A stretch of 64,000 bases of DNA from Stenopsyche tienmushanensis (lineage: Eukaryota > Arthropoda > Insecta > Trichoptera > Stenopsychidae): contig WACJ01000515.1 in NCBI GenBank assembly GCA_008973525.1, forward strand, positions 186,001 to 250,000, given 5' to 3'. Each line of letters opens with the position of its first letter. Position 1 is the stretch's first letter. The translations under genes and the position numbers were made by a program. The notes beneath the pieces were generated by a model. The model had not been told where the DNA came from, made no database searches, and saw nothing but the letters and a program-made list of their open reading frames with translations. This document shows, piece by piece, positions 10,171 through 22,625 of the stretch.

Positions 10171-13100
10171 GCTCTCTCGACCTTTACGCATCGAAATATT
10201 TACAATCGAACTGGTCCAATATATTTTCTTATAAGAAACAATTTCAGTATTACATTTGTAATGTTTCCATATTTGCCGCCTATTAATCGCCGCATGACCT
10301 CAACGCTCAATTCCTACAGAATACATGAAATAAATATGATCTTCAAATGTAACGTTTCATAAACCTCTATTTAAATGTTAATTTGATGACATTTATATGA
10401 TGATTTGTAATATTTCTGCATACATACAATGGTGAAACCTTGAATTTGCATAAATAAATGCACCCGATTACTTCTTAAATGCATAAACGCGTGAGAAGAG
10501 ATCTGATGGCCGTTTTGGGATGCTCTCATTTGTATTCTGCCATTGAAATGTCTTGACGGTGTAGCTAAAAAATATTGGTTGCTGCAAGGCAAATGATTTT
10601 GTAAAGAGACGCGTTCAATGTTTAATTTGCAATTAGGATACAGATATTATTCCTAACCTTATGTTTAAGTATATTGCATTAAATGCTTTTGTTCTAAATA
10701 TGTTAGGTTATAATTATATGCATATAAATTGGAACGCTTAGTGAAATTGGATAATTAATGGCAATCATTTTCTGATGGATTTTCAAATCAATTACTATTA
10801 TTAGAAAAAATCAATGTAAATCACAAAAAATGAAAATGGAATTTTATCAAAAATGAAAAGAAGAACAAAAGAAGTAGAAAGCGCTTTCTTACCATAGCTA
10901 CCAGACACTGAGGTACAGGGGCGGTACAAGCCCTGAACATCTGACAGCTGAGTGGTACATTGAAGAAATTCTTCAAGAACATGTCATGCTGGGTTCATTG
11001 GCAGTCCCAAACTCATGCTGCTCGTTACTGTCGATGCGTATCTTGCGGATGTCTGCATTTGTAAAATACAGTGGCCAGTCCGAAGCCCTGACATGCTCAA
11101 GAGAAAACGGTTTGCCCTTAACCCAAATCCACTACAGACTTTGAATGTTCTTAAAATCACTGTTGTTAACGTTAAAAACACAATACAGAGCATATTTGAC
11201 AAAAATATACGCTGATTAAATAGAAATGTTTCGGTAGTAGACTTCCCAAGTTTAATGCAAAATTTGATAGTGTATCGTTGCTCAACAGAACGATCTATTG
11301 CGCCCGTGTAGTCTCAAAAAGAGGTTCACATAAACACACGCCCTGACTCTCGTTAGGAGGCGATTAAGACCTGGTGCATTTTAAAGCTAACATCCTTCTT
11401 CATCTAGCCCAGCAGGTTAGAATGCACTGCGGTCTATCATTGCAGTTGAAAAAAATTGGTTGCATTACTTATTGAATGTATCCTGTATATAGATTGATCG
11501 CAAGGATACGTTCTGAAGAAGGTCGCGATCATCAGTGAAATATTAAATAATCATTTGGTTCTATGTTGTAAAAAATAATGTAGCTTTCCTTGCTCCGTGC
11601 CTGTATTGTACTCTCTGGGGCTACAATAAACGTGGCACAACAGATTATGAATGACCGTGTAATAATATTGTATTTCAAAAATATTTAAATTGTTCTGGCT
11701 TGAGATTTAGAAATTCAATTTTTGATTTTTTTCTATTGTTGTTAATTAATTTATCTTTTTTTGTTTTAGAATGGCACAAACAAAAACAAAAAAGATTGAG
11801 AATAGCCGGGAAGGAACATATAAACACCAACGGAAAACTTATACCAGAAAAAAAACCCGGCGAAGATTGCAATTGCAGGCGAAAATGCTATCAAAAAGTT
11901 CCCGAACAGGTCAGATTGAGAACCTTCGAAGGCTTCTATTCGATGAAGACTCACGATGAACAGAATGCGTATCTGTTCGGTCTCATGAGACAGATTGACA
12001 TCAAAAGAAAAAGGAAAAAAGACAGTAGCAGACGGACGTGTACATTTGAATATTTCATCCGCGTGAGAGGCAGGGAAACGCAAGTATGTCAAACTGCCTT
12101 CAAAAATATTCACGCAATTACGGAGAGGAAAGTGAGGGTATTATGCAAAAAGATGGACGATGGAATTATGTTTCCTAGTGATAATAGAGGTAAAAATAGT
12201 GGAAGCAGATCCGGCGAAGTTAGATTGGCACCAGAAATCATAGATCAGATTAAAACTCACATTTACACAATTGTTCATACGCATCGCCTCAAAGATTTCA
12301 TCAGAGTGGACAAAGTAACTGGATTAGAAATAAATATATCCAAAATGTGGAAAGACTATATAAGAACGTACGATCCTACTTATATATTTGCAACACTTCC
12401 CAAGAAAAAGAAATCCGATGAACAGTACGTCAGTGCTCCTGTTGTGCACAACGAAGTTGCGCAGGAAACACCGAGTTCAGTCTGCCTCTGATGCTTACTG
12501 CCTTACATATCCCGGTAATGGAAATTTAATGAATTTGGCTGAAAATTATATTACTCAAACAATGGTTCCAACGCAGTATTCGACTCAACACATTGGCATG
12601 GGAAACTATATTCATACTGATAAAATGAGCTATTATCCCCAGGGACAGGTTGTAGTTCAACCGGGTGGAGTGCAACAGTTAATTCAAGCACCTGAACCCA
12701 TCCCCGGCCCTCATTCAGTGCAGCAACAATACGCACATCCCGATACGAATACATATGTTATAGTGCGGACTGTATCGGCTCCGGTAAAAATGGAGCAATC
12801 CCCTATGGAAAACGAAAAGAAGGATGACAGAGTAGGGGAGAAAAAAAGTAGAAAGAAAGGTCCGGCAGTCAAACAATGGAGATACACCAGTATTTTCCAT
12901 GATGAAATAAATGGTGTCGCTCTTGCAGCTATTAAAACGCGTCTCCCACTATACTATTCTGAAATGCTATCGCCGAAGAAGAAATCAAAGTCAGCTAATA
13001 GACAAGATCAACCTGAACAAATTTGTCAGACTGAGCAGTGTCAACCAAACTGTCAACAGCAGCAACAACAGCAACAACAACAGCAGCAGCAACAGCAACA

Positions 13101-13237
13101 ACAACAACAACAAGCAGCAGCAGCAGCAACAACAACAACAGCAGCAACAGCAGCAGCAGCAGTGTCAACCACGAGGGTTACCGCTTTTGGCTTCTGCTCC
13201 TAGCGTAGGGCAGCCCATACAACACATACACGGCTGA
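9946..13237 (+). CDS. basic, Cys-containing arthropod family protein with polyQ tail; two +1 shifts
   Basis: Exon 1 (9946-10030) reads MADAARNKKRFREARTSKTA and ends RNPE at a consensus GTGAGT donor. Exon 2 starts at 11770 after a pyrimidine tract and TTTTAG. The junction codon is GAA, giving RNPEEWHKQKQKRLRIAG in frame, then a CNCRRKC motif and FEGFYSMKTHDEQNAYL. This arrangement recurs in many uncharacterised arthropod proteins, some linked to transposases; I know no function. The frame shifts by +1 near 12480, then again inside the CAG/CAA tract (about 13110), before the final CQPRGLPLLASAPS ending at 13237. Without the two extra bases it is about 516 residues. Basic runs (KRKRKKD, KKKSKS) suggest a nuclear protein. 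The shifts could be sequencing errors or real inactivation. Confidence 0.65.
10900..11130 (+). mobile_element. decayed Tc1-type transposase fragment
   Basis: Plus-strand translation gives WYIEEILQEHVMLGS and, in a second frame, IQWPVRSPDM, the usual Tc1 region before the catalytic glutamate. It lies in the intron of the CpG-exon gene. Confidence 0.5.
13057..13163 (+). repeat. CAG/CAA trinucleotide tract (polyQ)
   Basis: Imperfect CAG/CAA runs encode over 30 glutamines. A one-base phase change near 13112 (CAACAAGCAGCAG) switches the reading from Q to A/T in the upstream frame; the +1 frame stays on Q to the natural end. Confidence 0.85.
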
Positions 13238-14364
13238 CAAAATGTTCTATTGATAACCCAATAAAGTGGTATTCAAACGACATTTGACTTAGTAAGAAAT
13301 AGGCATAAAAGCCTTCCGATGATGTGGTTATTTGTACTTCTCATTAAGATATTGAATTAATAATTTATTTAATCTATAATGAACAATTTTTATTCTACGA
13401 GTAATTTATACGAGCATTAACATATATTTAGCCCGATTAGTTGCTGTACGTTGCTATCCGAGGTCACGGCTATATAGCACAGATGAGTGTGGTCAATTAT
13501 TATCGTTGATTCTTTTATATTTGATGTACGTGCGTACACAATTAGTTATATGTCGTTCTGTTTTCATTTCCTTCACATCTAAATATCTTGTATTTTTTCA
13601 ACATTGTTCCGATTAAAATTAACATGTGTGCGTGTAAGTTGTTAGATTGTAAAGGTGGTGGAGGAAATTTTTATTGACGATTCTCTCAATGCCTTTGAGA
13701 AAGGTCTCTGCATAAATGTAGTCCAATCCAGAGGTCGGCAAATTATTTTAACAACAGGCACATTCAGCGACAACTTGAAGTCAAAGTATAAATTTAATAT
13801 CAACCGGATTTATTACGGTTTCAATATTACGCTGCGTATCCCTGGTTAATTGAAGGGAAATATCCGAACTTCCATTGCATCTAGGATCTCCCAAGTACCA
13901 GATCCGCCATTGGCGGGCCAGCAGTCGTCATTTTTTCCTCCCGGTTCTTTCCTGCTTTATCTACAAACCATGCAATATCTTTTCTTAAAATACACTGATT
14001 CAAATTAACATCCAGCGAGCTATAGTTTGCCGACCTCTGGTCTAGTCTAACATTTTTATACAAACGCTTTCTTCCCAAAACTGATAAATTCAAAATATAT
14101 TACTAACCTAGTAGATGTAATACATAGGAAAATAGTATTGAGCGCTGCATTTATATTAAAATATGTAAATTTATCGTCGTGTCTATTTATTGGGCACTAT
14201 CAAACAAATCAATTATTTTTAATTAATTAATAAACCAGCGGAATGCGTTAAATAGTGGATTTTTGTCAAGATTTATTTCAGAATCCTTTGTCGGATTCCG
14301 AAAATAGGGGAAGTAATTTTTTCTTTTAAAAATATGATTTATAAAATGATTGAAAATGTATATA
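13238..14364. other. intergenic, nothing recognised
   Basis: 3' flank of the polyQ gene. There are only short chance frames (for example 13655-13849) without recognisable motifs. Confidence 0.5.
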
Positions 14365-14522
14365 CAGTAAGACTTCGCTTAAAACGGAGGATACGTTCCG
14401 ATAAATTCCAGCGTCGTAACGTGTGTTCATACTATAATGATATCAAATAACACAACAAAATCGTGCACAATTTTGGGGAATCCCCGCGTAATAATAAAAC
14501 GGCATTAAACGGGGTCTTGCTG
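14365..14522. mobile_element. pogo/Tigger-type MITE with TA target duplication
   Basis: The ends are CAGTAAGACTTCGCTTAAAA and the complement of CAGCAAGACCCCGTTTAAT, flanked on both sides by TA. The 158-bp size and CAG...CTG ends fit a pogo-family MITE. Confidence 0.7.
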
Positions 14523-14920
14523 TATCTATTTAATATATGTATTAAGATTCTTTTACAAAGAATTTTCACCACAATGGTATTGTTTTGAATTTTATTATTT
14601 ATTGTTGATTTATTTAAATTCTTTCGCTTTGAGATATTTTATATATTTCATTACTATTTTTTATTTTCATAACAGATAGATTTTAGATATATTTCTTCAC
14701 ATTATAGATACGATATGTATATTAAAACATTTAATATCATCTAATTATATGTAGAATGAAAGCCGACATTGAATTACAGGAATACTCTGATTATTGGTGA
14801 TCAATGATGCTAGGAAAAACATATGAGCAATACGTAAATGTAGCATAGTGGGCATACTAATACAAATACAGGTAACCGTCGTTGATTATGGAGGATATGT
14901 TCTTGAGAAAGTTGCATCCG
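14523..14920. other. intergenic, nothing recognised
   Basis: AT-rich; no gene or repeat was identified. Confidence 0.5.
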
Positions 14921-15130
14921 TTAACCCATGAAACTCGCATATGCTGCGAACGAACTACTAGTCTGCATCCGTGCCATATGACCTACCCAACGGAGACGAT
15001 AGGTTCGGACATTGTACATATTCATGACCTCACGATTAGACCTCATGACTTTGGAGTCTGTCTCATCCCAGAGGGTTCCAAAAGTTTTTCTTTCAAACCA
15101 CTCTAAGCGTATTGCGTCGCGGATGGTCAT
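14921..15130 (-). mobile_element. non-LTR retrotransposon reverse-transcriptase tail fragment
   Basis: Reverse-strand reading gives MRSNREVMNMYNVRTYRLRW followed by VGHMARM. The RLRWxGHxARM block is the usual sequence at the end of RTE/Jockey-type endonuclease-reverse transcriptases. Confidence 0.6.
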
Positions 15131-15967
15131 GGTCCATGTATCACTCCGTAAACCACTACCGACCTTATCAATGTTTTATACATTTTAATCCTTTTTCTCC
15201 CCAATATGTTTTTCAGACCACGATATCATTATTCATTGAATTCTACTAGGTACTAAAAGTGATTATATTTGAAACGCTATTATGGGGTCCAAAAAATTGT
15301 TGCACTACACTAATCAAAGGGTTAACGAATCTATACTCGCAAGGGTCACAATAAACGATGGTTACCTGTATCATAATTCTAATCAAACAACACATTAATG
15401 GGGTTTCCATAACAAAAGTTTTGCTTGCGTTTTTCTCGGAAGCATGGATCAAAATAATCGAGGAATTCTCATGCACTATAATTTTTTGAATCATCGTATT
15501 TCTATTAAAATTAGGATTAGTATAATGAGACTGTATTAAAACTATTTTATTGTAAGTTTACGTCACATGTGAATTTTTTAATCAATCTTTTTACAAACCG
15601 GTATTTATATGTAAAATGATTCATTGGGATCTTCTGAATGTGCGAATGGTATTTAATTTAATTTGGCAAGCATCTTGTTCCAGTGTTTTAACTGATGCTA
15701 ATTTAATGATCTGCTAACTGTATAATTGTGGTTCGTATTGTAATTTAAGTAGATTTGTGCAGGTATTCTATTTAATTTGGAGAAGGGTGCTGCCATGATA
15801 CTTATAATATTGATAGTCTCAAAAATATGTGTCCTTAAATTCTGTTCAATCGGACATTTACGGGGACGTTATTGTAACATTAATTCGTAATCCATTCGTC
15901 AAGTTTGCATGGAACTCGATGAAAAAATCTGATATGTTTTTGAAATTTAGCTCATCTCATGCGTTAA
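15131..15967. other. intergenic, nothing recognised
   Basis: No coding region or structured repeat was identified. Confidence 0.5.
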
Positions 15968-16038
15968 CCTGTTAAATGCCAACGACGCACCGGCGCGTCG
16001 CATTTGTACGCAATCGTTACTCTCTGGCAGTTAAAAGG
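15968..16038. mobile_element. very small TTAA-flanked MITE
   Basis: TTAA at 15964-15967 and 16039-16042 bound 71 bp whose ends match in inverted order (CCTGTTAAATGCCAACG and CCTTTTAACTGCCAGAG). The interior carries the near-palindrome GACGCACCGGCGCGTC. Confidence 0.6.
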
Positions 16039-16794
16039 TTAAAGGGCACATATGTTTGGCGCTGACCGTTTTTAGATTTAAAATTAATTCTCGCTTGATA
16101 CAAGTGGCCATATATATTCGATTTAATAAAACGCTTATAATTTAGATGCATACATTCATTGTTGTGTCATATTTGCAGTAAATCTTGTGTTAAATACATT
16201 CATATGATGCATTTTGATATTTCGGATGTGTTTTAAATCTTATTCGAATCATGCCCTCAATTCAAATTTTTTTCGAGATGCATATCACGAAATCTCAATT
16301 CATGTTTGTCACGTTAGTCAATTTTTCCAGTGTGATTGTTTATAGTTTACATAGAGTTTATTTTTACGCTTATTTTATATGCCTAATGACATGTTTCAAA
16401 TTATTTACAACTTTATGAATAAGGTATATAGTCGTCTTATGTGAAAGTCTTCAAGGAAACATAGTTACGTTTTAGTATTTATCTATTCATGAAGATCGAT
16501 TGCAATGACAAGATATTTTTCAATTAAACAAAAAAGACTTAATCGATTATTTTATTCAACCTTTATAACGCCACCTCATCCATCGTTATCCTTTTTTGAT
16601 CGCTAAACCGCCGGCAACTCACCGGTGAGTCGCTATGTTTATTCAGAGAGAAATAGATATTTTTCAATATCTAAACATTATGCTAGGAACTCGTATCGGT
16701 GAATCCAAAAATATCTACATTTTATTGGATTTTGATGCTGCCCATTAAATGATCTTTGCTACGTAATGGAATTTATATTATTTAAAATGTCAAC
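16039..16794. other. intergenic, nothing recognised
   Basis: AT-rich; no gene recognised. A small GC palindrome (CTCACCGGTGAG) lies at about 16617-16628. Confidence 0.45.
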
Positions 16795-17285
16795 CATAAC
16801 CATGGCTGTAACAAGGAGGTGGCAAAGCAGGCGGCCGTTACGGGCTTAACTGGGCTTGGGGCGCTAAACGCAGAATACTGACCCAGTCGAAAGTTGCACA
16901 TGGTTTTTATTTTACTTAACTATTCTACTTTACATGAATCAACACTGATTGACTTTGTCCATTTTTATAATACATATTAAGTTGTCTAATCCCTCTTTTC
17001 TTCGACATCGCTTAAACATTGAGCTGACCTAGTCGGCAATAAAATAAAGATCAGTCTTCTTCGGATAACTTCATTTTGTAATAAAAGCTCGTAATCGTTC
17101 TGTAGACATGTTCGGAAATGGCATTTGGTTGTGAGGCATCATGTCAGCGGTCTGAAAAATGGACCAGTTGGATATCCAGACATTGTAGCCGCTCTGACCT
17201 CTTTTAGGGCTTTTTGCCGTATTTTTGGGGATAAATGCGTATCCGGGGTCTTCTATGATATGTACGATCATGGAAGCCTTTTAGT
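16795..17285 (-). repeat. BC repeat family, longest copy
   Basis: In reverse orientation this matches 40350-40630 (shared order: TGATCGTAC, GACCGCTGA, AATGTTTAAGCGAT, AGTCAATCAGTGTTG, AAAATAAAAACCATG, GCGCCCCAA). Partial copies lie at 6235-6362 and 46425-46620. The family is unclassified and no transposase was recognised. Confidence 0.7.
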
Positions 17286-17399
17286 TTTAAGTTACAAATG
17301 TATCTAGATATCATGCTGTGCACTTTTGTTGAGCGGGTTTGCATGATCCCGAATAGCGTGACCAATAAACAACTCGGGTCCCTATATCCCTTTGTCTCA

Positions 17400-17640
17400 G
17401 ATGTGAAGTGATGGACCCATGTTTCATCTTGAATTGATGCAAAAATTCAACCTTATTGAAACATCATCACGACACTGTGTTTCTTCCATTGTGAGCAAAC
17501 GCAGTATTCATCTTGCGCACAGCTTTCTCATGTCCAAATTTTCAGTCAATATGCGATGTACAGTATTTTTTGAAAGACATTTTGTGGATTTTCTTCATCA
17601 TTTCTGGGGTGGTTCGTATATCATCTTCGTATATTATTTC
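17400..17640 (-). mobile_element. mariner transposase fragment
   Basis: Reverse-strand pieces ETWVHHFTSETKG, LDMRKLCAQDG and a histidine-rich linker match the N-terminal to first-catalytic-Asp region of mariner transposase, in several frames. It is related to the fragment at 52830-53390. Confidence 0.55.
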
Positions 17641-17743
17641 AAAGTTAGATAATTGCCACGGGCACTTTATACACTCGGTGCGGCTCTGTAAAAAAATGTT
17701 CTTATTAGTATTAATAAACAACCAATTTTAATGGCGTATATAT

Positions 17744-18284
17744 GTTACAGTCAAACCAATAATATAGACCTTTACTCAAATAAATTGAGTTAAAATTAGT
17801 TTTAACCAGACAAAACGCATTTTGACAAAATGGCTTAGGTAAAACTCTTTCGACCGAAGTTAAAGTTTATCCAGCTAATACGTACGATGCATTAGAACGT
17901 TGCTAAGATGATCTGATCGACAATCAAACACAAGAAGATCACGGATTTAATTTTATGATGATATATCAGGACCGTAATTGGTATTCATTGACAGCAGGCA
18001 TGATTGACGAAGATACAGAAGCTGTATTGAATCGACAGTCGCAAATAACAGGCCAAGGATTTGTTCGCTGTGTGTGTGTGTGTAAGAAGGCGTGTATGTC
18101 GAAGAGGTGTTTGAGTAAGAATAAAGGCAACCTGTGTAATGATTTATCTAGCTGAAATTATTTAACTTTAACCATTATTCAAAGTTTAAACTAGTTTTAT
18201 CTAAAATTCGAACATGTATGGCAGTAAATTCTAGTTATAACTTGGTGATTTTAGTTATAACTAAATATGGATTTTGACTGTAAC
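17744..18284 (+). mobile_element. TIR-bounded element carrying an integrase-type Cys-rich tail
   Basis: The ends GTTACAGTCAAACC and the complement of GTTACAGTCAAAATCC face each other over 541 bp. Inside, 17955-18155 (+) encodes 66 residues ending GQGFVRCVCVCKKACMSKRC and then LCNDL. This GQG-x2-C-x-C ... C-x3-RC pattern is the Cys-rich tail of KRBA2-like/Ginger-type integrase proteins. No integrase core remains. I read it as an internally deleted cut-and-paste element. Confidence 0.5.
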
Positions 18285-20670
18285 GTAATATTAAAAAAAT
18301 ATATTCATTCTATGTCGTGACAATCCTGAACAAGAAATGTTCAAAACCTGCAAATAGTTCCGCACATGTGGCATATGCTAGGGCACATAAGTCGCTTTTA
18401 GATGCGCCATTGTTCATTTTTAAAATATCATTGAATTCCTAATTTTTCCATGACATTAATTCTATGGTGGCTCATAAATGAGCCTCTTATTCCTGTCGCT
18501 TGGCGATGGAAGACTCCCAGATTAATTTCCCGTCGCGAACTTAACATGCATGATGTATTGAATGTTTACGCAGTATTACACGATCTAAAAACATATTCAA
18601 CTATTGATTATATAGAGCATTAAAATTATTCAACGAATTAGATGGGAAAGATTCAAATTATAATCGCAGATTTTCATTAAAAAGAAAATCTAGACAAACA
18701 TGTTTTGTAAATGTTATCCCGGTGTATTCATTATTCATTCAAAATGAAGATTTTGTTCGCTACGCTTGTTATCGATGTGCTTATGTCAATGATCGGTTTT
18801 ACTTTCTGAATATATTTAGGGCATTTAACGAGATTATTCGTCGAATTCTTTAAATGTGTTCTTTAATATTTCGTCTTGTATTGTAAATTAAGTGCATTCG
18901 CGGTATTCTTCTTTTTGCTTCGATTACGGATTCAAATGTATATGTGCAGTCAGACAGGATTGTTTTTCAATGTTTGTAAACATTTCCATGTTTACAATTC
19001 AGGCGACACAATTATGTAAAATTCACGTGGTTTCGTCTGTCCACTCTTCCACCTTGATTGAATATGCATTTTTATTTAAAGCAATCTTGTTACATATTTG
19101 ATGTTGTTTTTTTCCTCATGTCTCTTATTCAGCAGCATCAATACTGAAATTTAGTCATGCATCGACCTAGACATACATATTTATATGGATATTTTGTTTT
19201 GTCGAGATGCAAATTGTTCGCCTTTTTTAAATTTCAATCAAAACATGTGGGTTAATCTTGCAATCGTTTCAGTTCCTTATTTCTTTTCTTGTTGCATAAT
19301 ATATATAGCGCATTAATAAAAACTTCTCGTTGAATTTATTAAATGTTGTATCCGCGCGACTAGAAATAATCGTCCGAACATAATATGTCTATATATAAAA
19401 GTTGCTAGCGTAATTATTTAAGCACTCGTTTAATAGTGTCTGCCCCGACGCAGACATGAAACAAACATTGGCGAAATAATATTTGAACACACCAAATGGC
19501 CATCGGAAGCGGTCATTTGGGTGTTAAAAATACAGCGTTTAGTTGTTCTTTTTCTGTTGAACAAATATTTGATGATATTTTCATATTTGCTCAAATATCC
19601 GTAGGTATATTTGTGCTTTTATTATATACGCGCGTCGATCATATACGGGAAATAATGTGGAAATCAAGATTATGTACAGGGAAAAACGTGAAAACTCTAA
19701 TATCTAATGAATATAATTATTCTATTGATACATTATGTATGGGAATCATATTAATGTTTTTTATCAGAAGATGTTTATGTACGAGAAGCATATTTTTATG
19801 AATTATTCCATGTTTTTTTCCCCCCATTACTTATCTTATGAGGTTTTTTGAAACTATTTTTTAAAATTCCAAATACAAATAGTGACCAAAAACTATGGGC
19901 AAACGTGCGGGAAGTTTCCCCATATGTAATGTATTAAGTTTATTGAATCAGTCAAGTTAACCATATGATTTTTTAATATTAATAAACCATTTTAATTGAG
20001 AATTCGGTTGGATCATAGCCGATTCTGGTGTAAGATATTTTGACCCACGTACATATGTTATTGATGTATTTCAATTATCAAAAAGCCGCTAATCAACATA
20101 CCATATAAGGGTAGGCTATTATTTCTAATCAAGACAGGAATAACTATTATCCGTCCATGTGCATTAATTGAATTGTTTTAATGCAATTTTAACACTCAGG
20201 GACTCGCTCCTGCGGCAATGTGGAATTATTCGTAAGCAGTCAACAAACGGTTCACACGAATGCAAGTTTAGCGCATCGTTCAAGATCTCGCCATCCGTTT
20301 GCACTCTACGCAATATGTATATATTTTTTGTTCAAGTTTATGACTCATTATGGTTTATAATGTCTCTTGAAAAAAGTATTTTAAAAAAACCTTATTGTGT
20401 TGCGTCTTCATTTAAAAATATAAATAAATCAACGTATTTTCAACTTGAATGGTACCGGAAAGTCTTTATCGATTTGATCAATGAAAGAATTTAATTTAAT
20501 TGTTTCATTTTTATTTACAATATCTTACAAAACATAATTTTCTTCATTAATATCCAATTCCCACAGGTTTTCAAGCTTTTCGATTCCTCTTTTGAAAAAA
20601 ATATGTTCGATTTTGAGTCAAACCATCCTCCGTCGGACCCATGCCTGATTAATATGGTGTTCTTCCCATT
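18285..20670. other. intergenic with an unassigned ORF
   Basis: It is mostly featureless. A TATATAAAA motif near 19391 precedes an open frame at 19496-19801 (+; MAIGSGHLGVKNTAFSCSF...) with one hydrophobic stretch (IFAQISVGIFVLLLYT). I do not recognise it, and no homologous flanking exon was found. A second unassigned frame lies at 20168-20494. Confidence 0.3.
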
Positions 20671-21120
20671 TTAATTCAGTGATTTTTTCAGTCGTCTTCT
20701 TCGCTTTATGGGATCGTGCGTTGTCGCGCGCTCTCCTTTGTTAACTTCGGAGAGTTTGTGCGGCATCCAAACGCCCATTCGATTCGTCTTGCCGATACGT
20801 TTTAAATGCTCTTGAACCGTCGACCACGGCGAATGCATCCTCCGCGACAATTCTCTGATACTCAATCGAGGATCTGATTCCACCATGGCTTTCAAAATGC
20901 CGTCGTCAAAATTCGACGGTCTTCCGGATCTGGGGGCGTCTTTCAAACATCGGTTACCCGATTTAAATTTTGAAAACCAAAATCCACACGTCCGCAATGG
21001 TAATACTTCACCGTAAATTTTATTTATAGCTTTTGTGGCCTTGGTGATGTTTAAGCCCCGGTCGAATAGCAGCAGCATACAATGCCGGATGTGATGTTGG
21101 TTGGTTTCAGGCTTGGACAT
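20671..21120 (-). mobile_element. mariner transposase N-terminal half (truncated)
   Basis: A 149-codon frame starts MSKPETNQHHIRHCMLLLFD and contains the mariner paired helix-turn-helix domains (FWFSKFKSGNRCLKDAPRSG, IRELSRRMHSPWSTVQEHL) and the start of the catalytic region (WMPHKLSEVNK). The frame is then lost, so the DD34D core is absent. It is well preserved, hence fairly young. Confidence 0.8.
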
Positions 21121-22094
21121 TTTACCCTTAAAATAACATACTTTTACTCATTAACATTACTGAACAGTTTTTCTTATAAAAAAAACTAACGGAGATGCTG
21201 TCTTCAACATGTCTGGACATGAACTGAGCTCAAACAGACATCATACAATCTGGATAATTTAAAAACAGATTAAAAATACGAATCGACGATCAGTACATAT
21301 GTTTAACATATTTTGACAGATCGTATTGTTTTTAAAATTAAGCGTCCGGAATGAAATTAACAGCATTATTTTTGTCCATAGCAACGTGAGTCATTTTAAT
21401 GTGGCTAAATAAGAACTGCATACTTTTCGCCAGCCAATATTGAAAATACAATGGAATAAACTGCGAACATATTTAATTATGTTTGATAAGCTCATTATAT
21501 TATAGATGAGCATGTTAAAAAGCAAATATTTTAAACTTATTTTGACGATTTAATTTTTATTGCAAAATTTGCGTTTTTAAAAATATTTTTTGATTAAATT
21601 CTCAAATAAATATTTTAAAAAATCACCGATTGTCACAATAGGAACGAAATAACCCAATAAGAAAACTCAAACGTATCAGGCTAATTTGAATTCTGCTAAC
21701 GAGTTCTAAGGCGTCTATTCTTTCATTTATTCGCTAGTTTGCTTAAATTCTATTTACGTAATACTTGTTTAGTCCACCGGGAATAACAAAGTAGACGGAT
21801 AAACAAAGGTAATATTTCCTAACATTTGACCGATGTCGAGGTGACGTTAAATAGGCTGTCATAAGATCATCTAAGAATAGTTATCGTAAAAGTCGCCATA
21901 AAAATGGTAATGATTGCGTTATTTTACTGTTTTTGGATTTGTTTCAATCTATTGGCTTAGGGGGCTTAAACTTTCTTTAATTGCAATAATTCCTGGTACT
22001 AATATACTACTAATAAAATAAGCTTACAAGGGGTCCTGAAGCCGGGGGATTTTTTTGTTTGTTTCGAAATTAGCGTACTTGGTATGCAAAAGGA
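21121..22094. other. intergenic, nothing recognised
   Basis: AT-rich; no features identified. Confidence 0.5.
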
Positions 22095-22215
22095 ATCCTA
22101 ACGATCAGTTGGTTTGGTCCCGCGCGTTTTTCGGCCATGTTTTTCAGTCACAGTAAATTCTTCCGAAGGAGAGGTCGTCGCGCGCTTTCACTATCTCTTA
22201 TCCATGCAATTTGCG
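22095..22215 (+). repeat. repeat D, partial copy
   Basis: It shares TGGTTTGGTCCCGCG, CAGTCACAGTAAATTCTTCC and a following GGTCGTC block with 41795-41900 and 47040-47140. Confidence 0.65.
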
Positions 22216-22352
22216 CAACCATTTGTTTACGGCGATTACGTTGAAAAATGGTTTAATATATTTATGAATTATCCTGTTAATTTCAATTAAATACAAGCAT
22301 TTTTCGATACTACACAAATGTCATAGCCTTACTTTCTGGACTCTGTGGTGCA

Positions 22353-22625
22353 TTATACGAGGGTTTGTATAATGCACCACACTTCGCTCACTTTGCAATG
22401 GACTATATTATAGTCTCCGGGAAAAGCCATATAACAGCCCTTTATCGAATTATGAAATAAAGTGGAATCCAGTAAAGAACCAGGGTATACACACATCGGC
22501 AAAAAAACATCCTGGAATTTATATCGAAGCGAATAACATCCATGAATATCCACAAAATAAACCATCCGAGGACTATCCGGCGAGAACAAAGCATTTTGAC
22601 TGTTCACGTGTCCTTGGCATGATCA
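22353..22625 (-). mobile_element. Harbinger-type transposase fragment
   Basis: The 84-codon reverse frame has HGCYSLRYKFQDVFLPMCVY then PGSLLDSTLFHNS and PGDY. This matches the HARBI1-type pattern (YS-x-N/R ... F-x-D ... PGS-x-x-D-x-x-x-F-x-x-S ... GD). No other part of the transposase was seen. The assignment is tentative. Confidence 0.45.

Noticed and set aside
11700..11769. Start of the polyQ gene at the ATG at 11700
   Set aside because: 11700-11769 is a pyrimidine-rich intron end terminating in TTTTAG; exon 1 at 9946 joins here in frame.
11771..11959. Small basic ORF starting MAQTKTKK
   Set aside because: It is an out-of-frame shadow of exon 2, whose own frame carries the family motifs.
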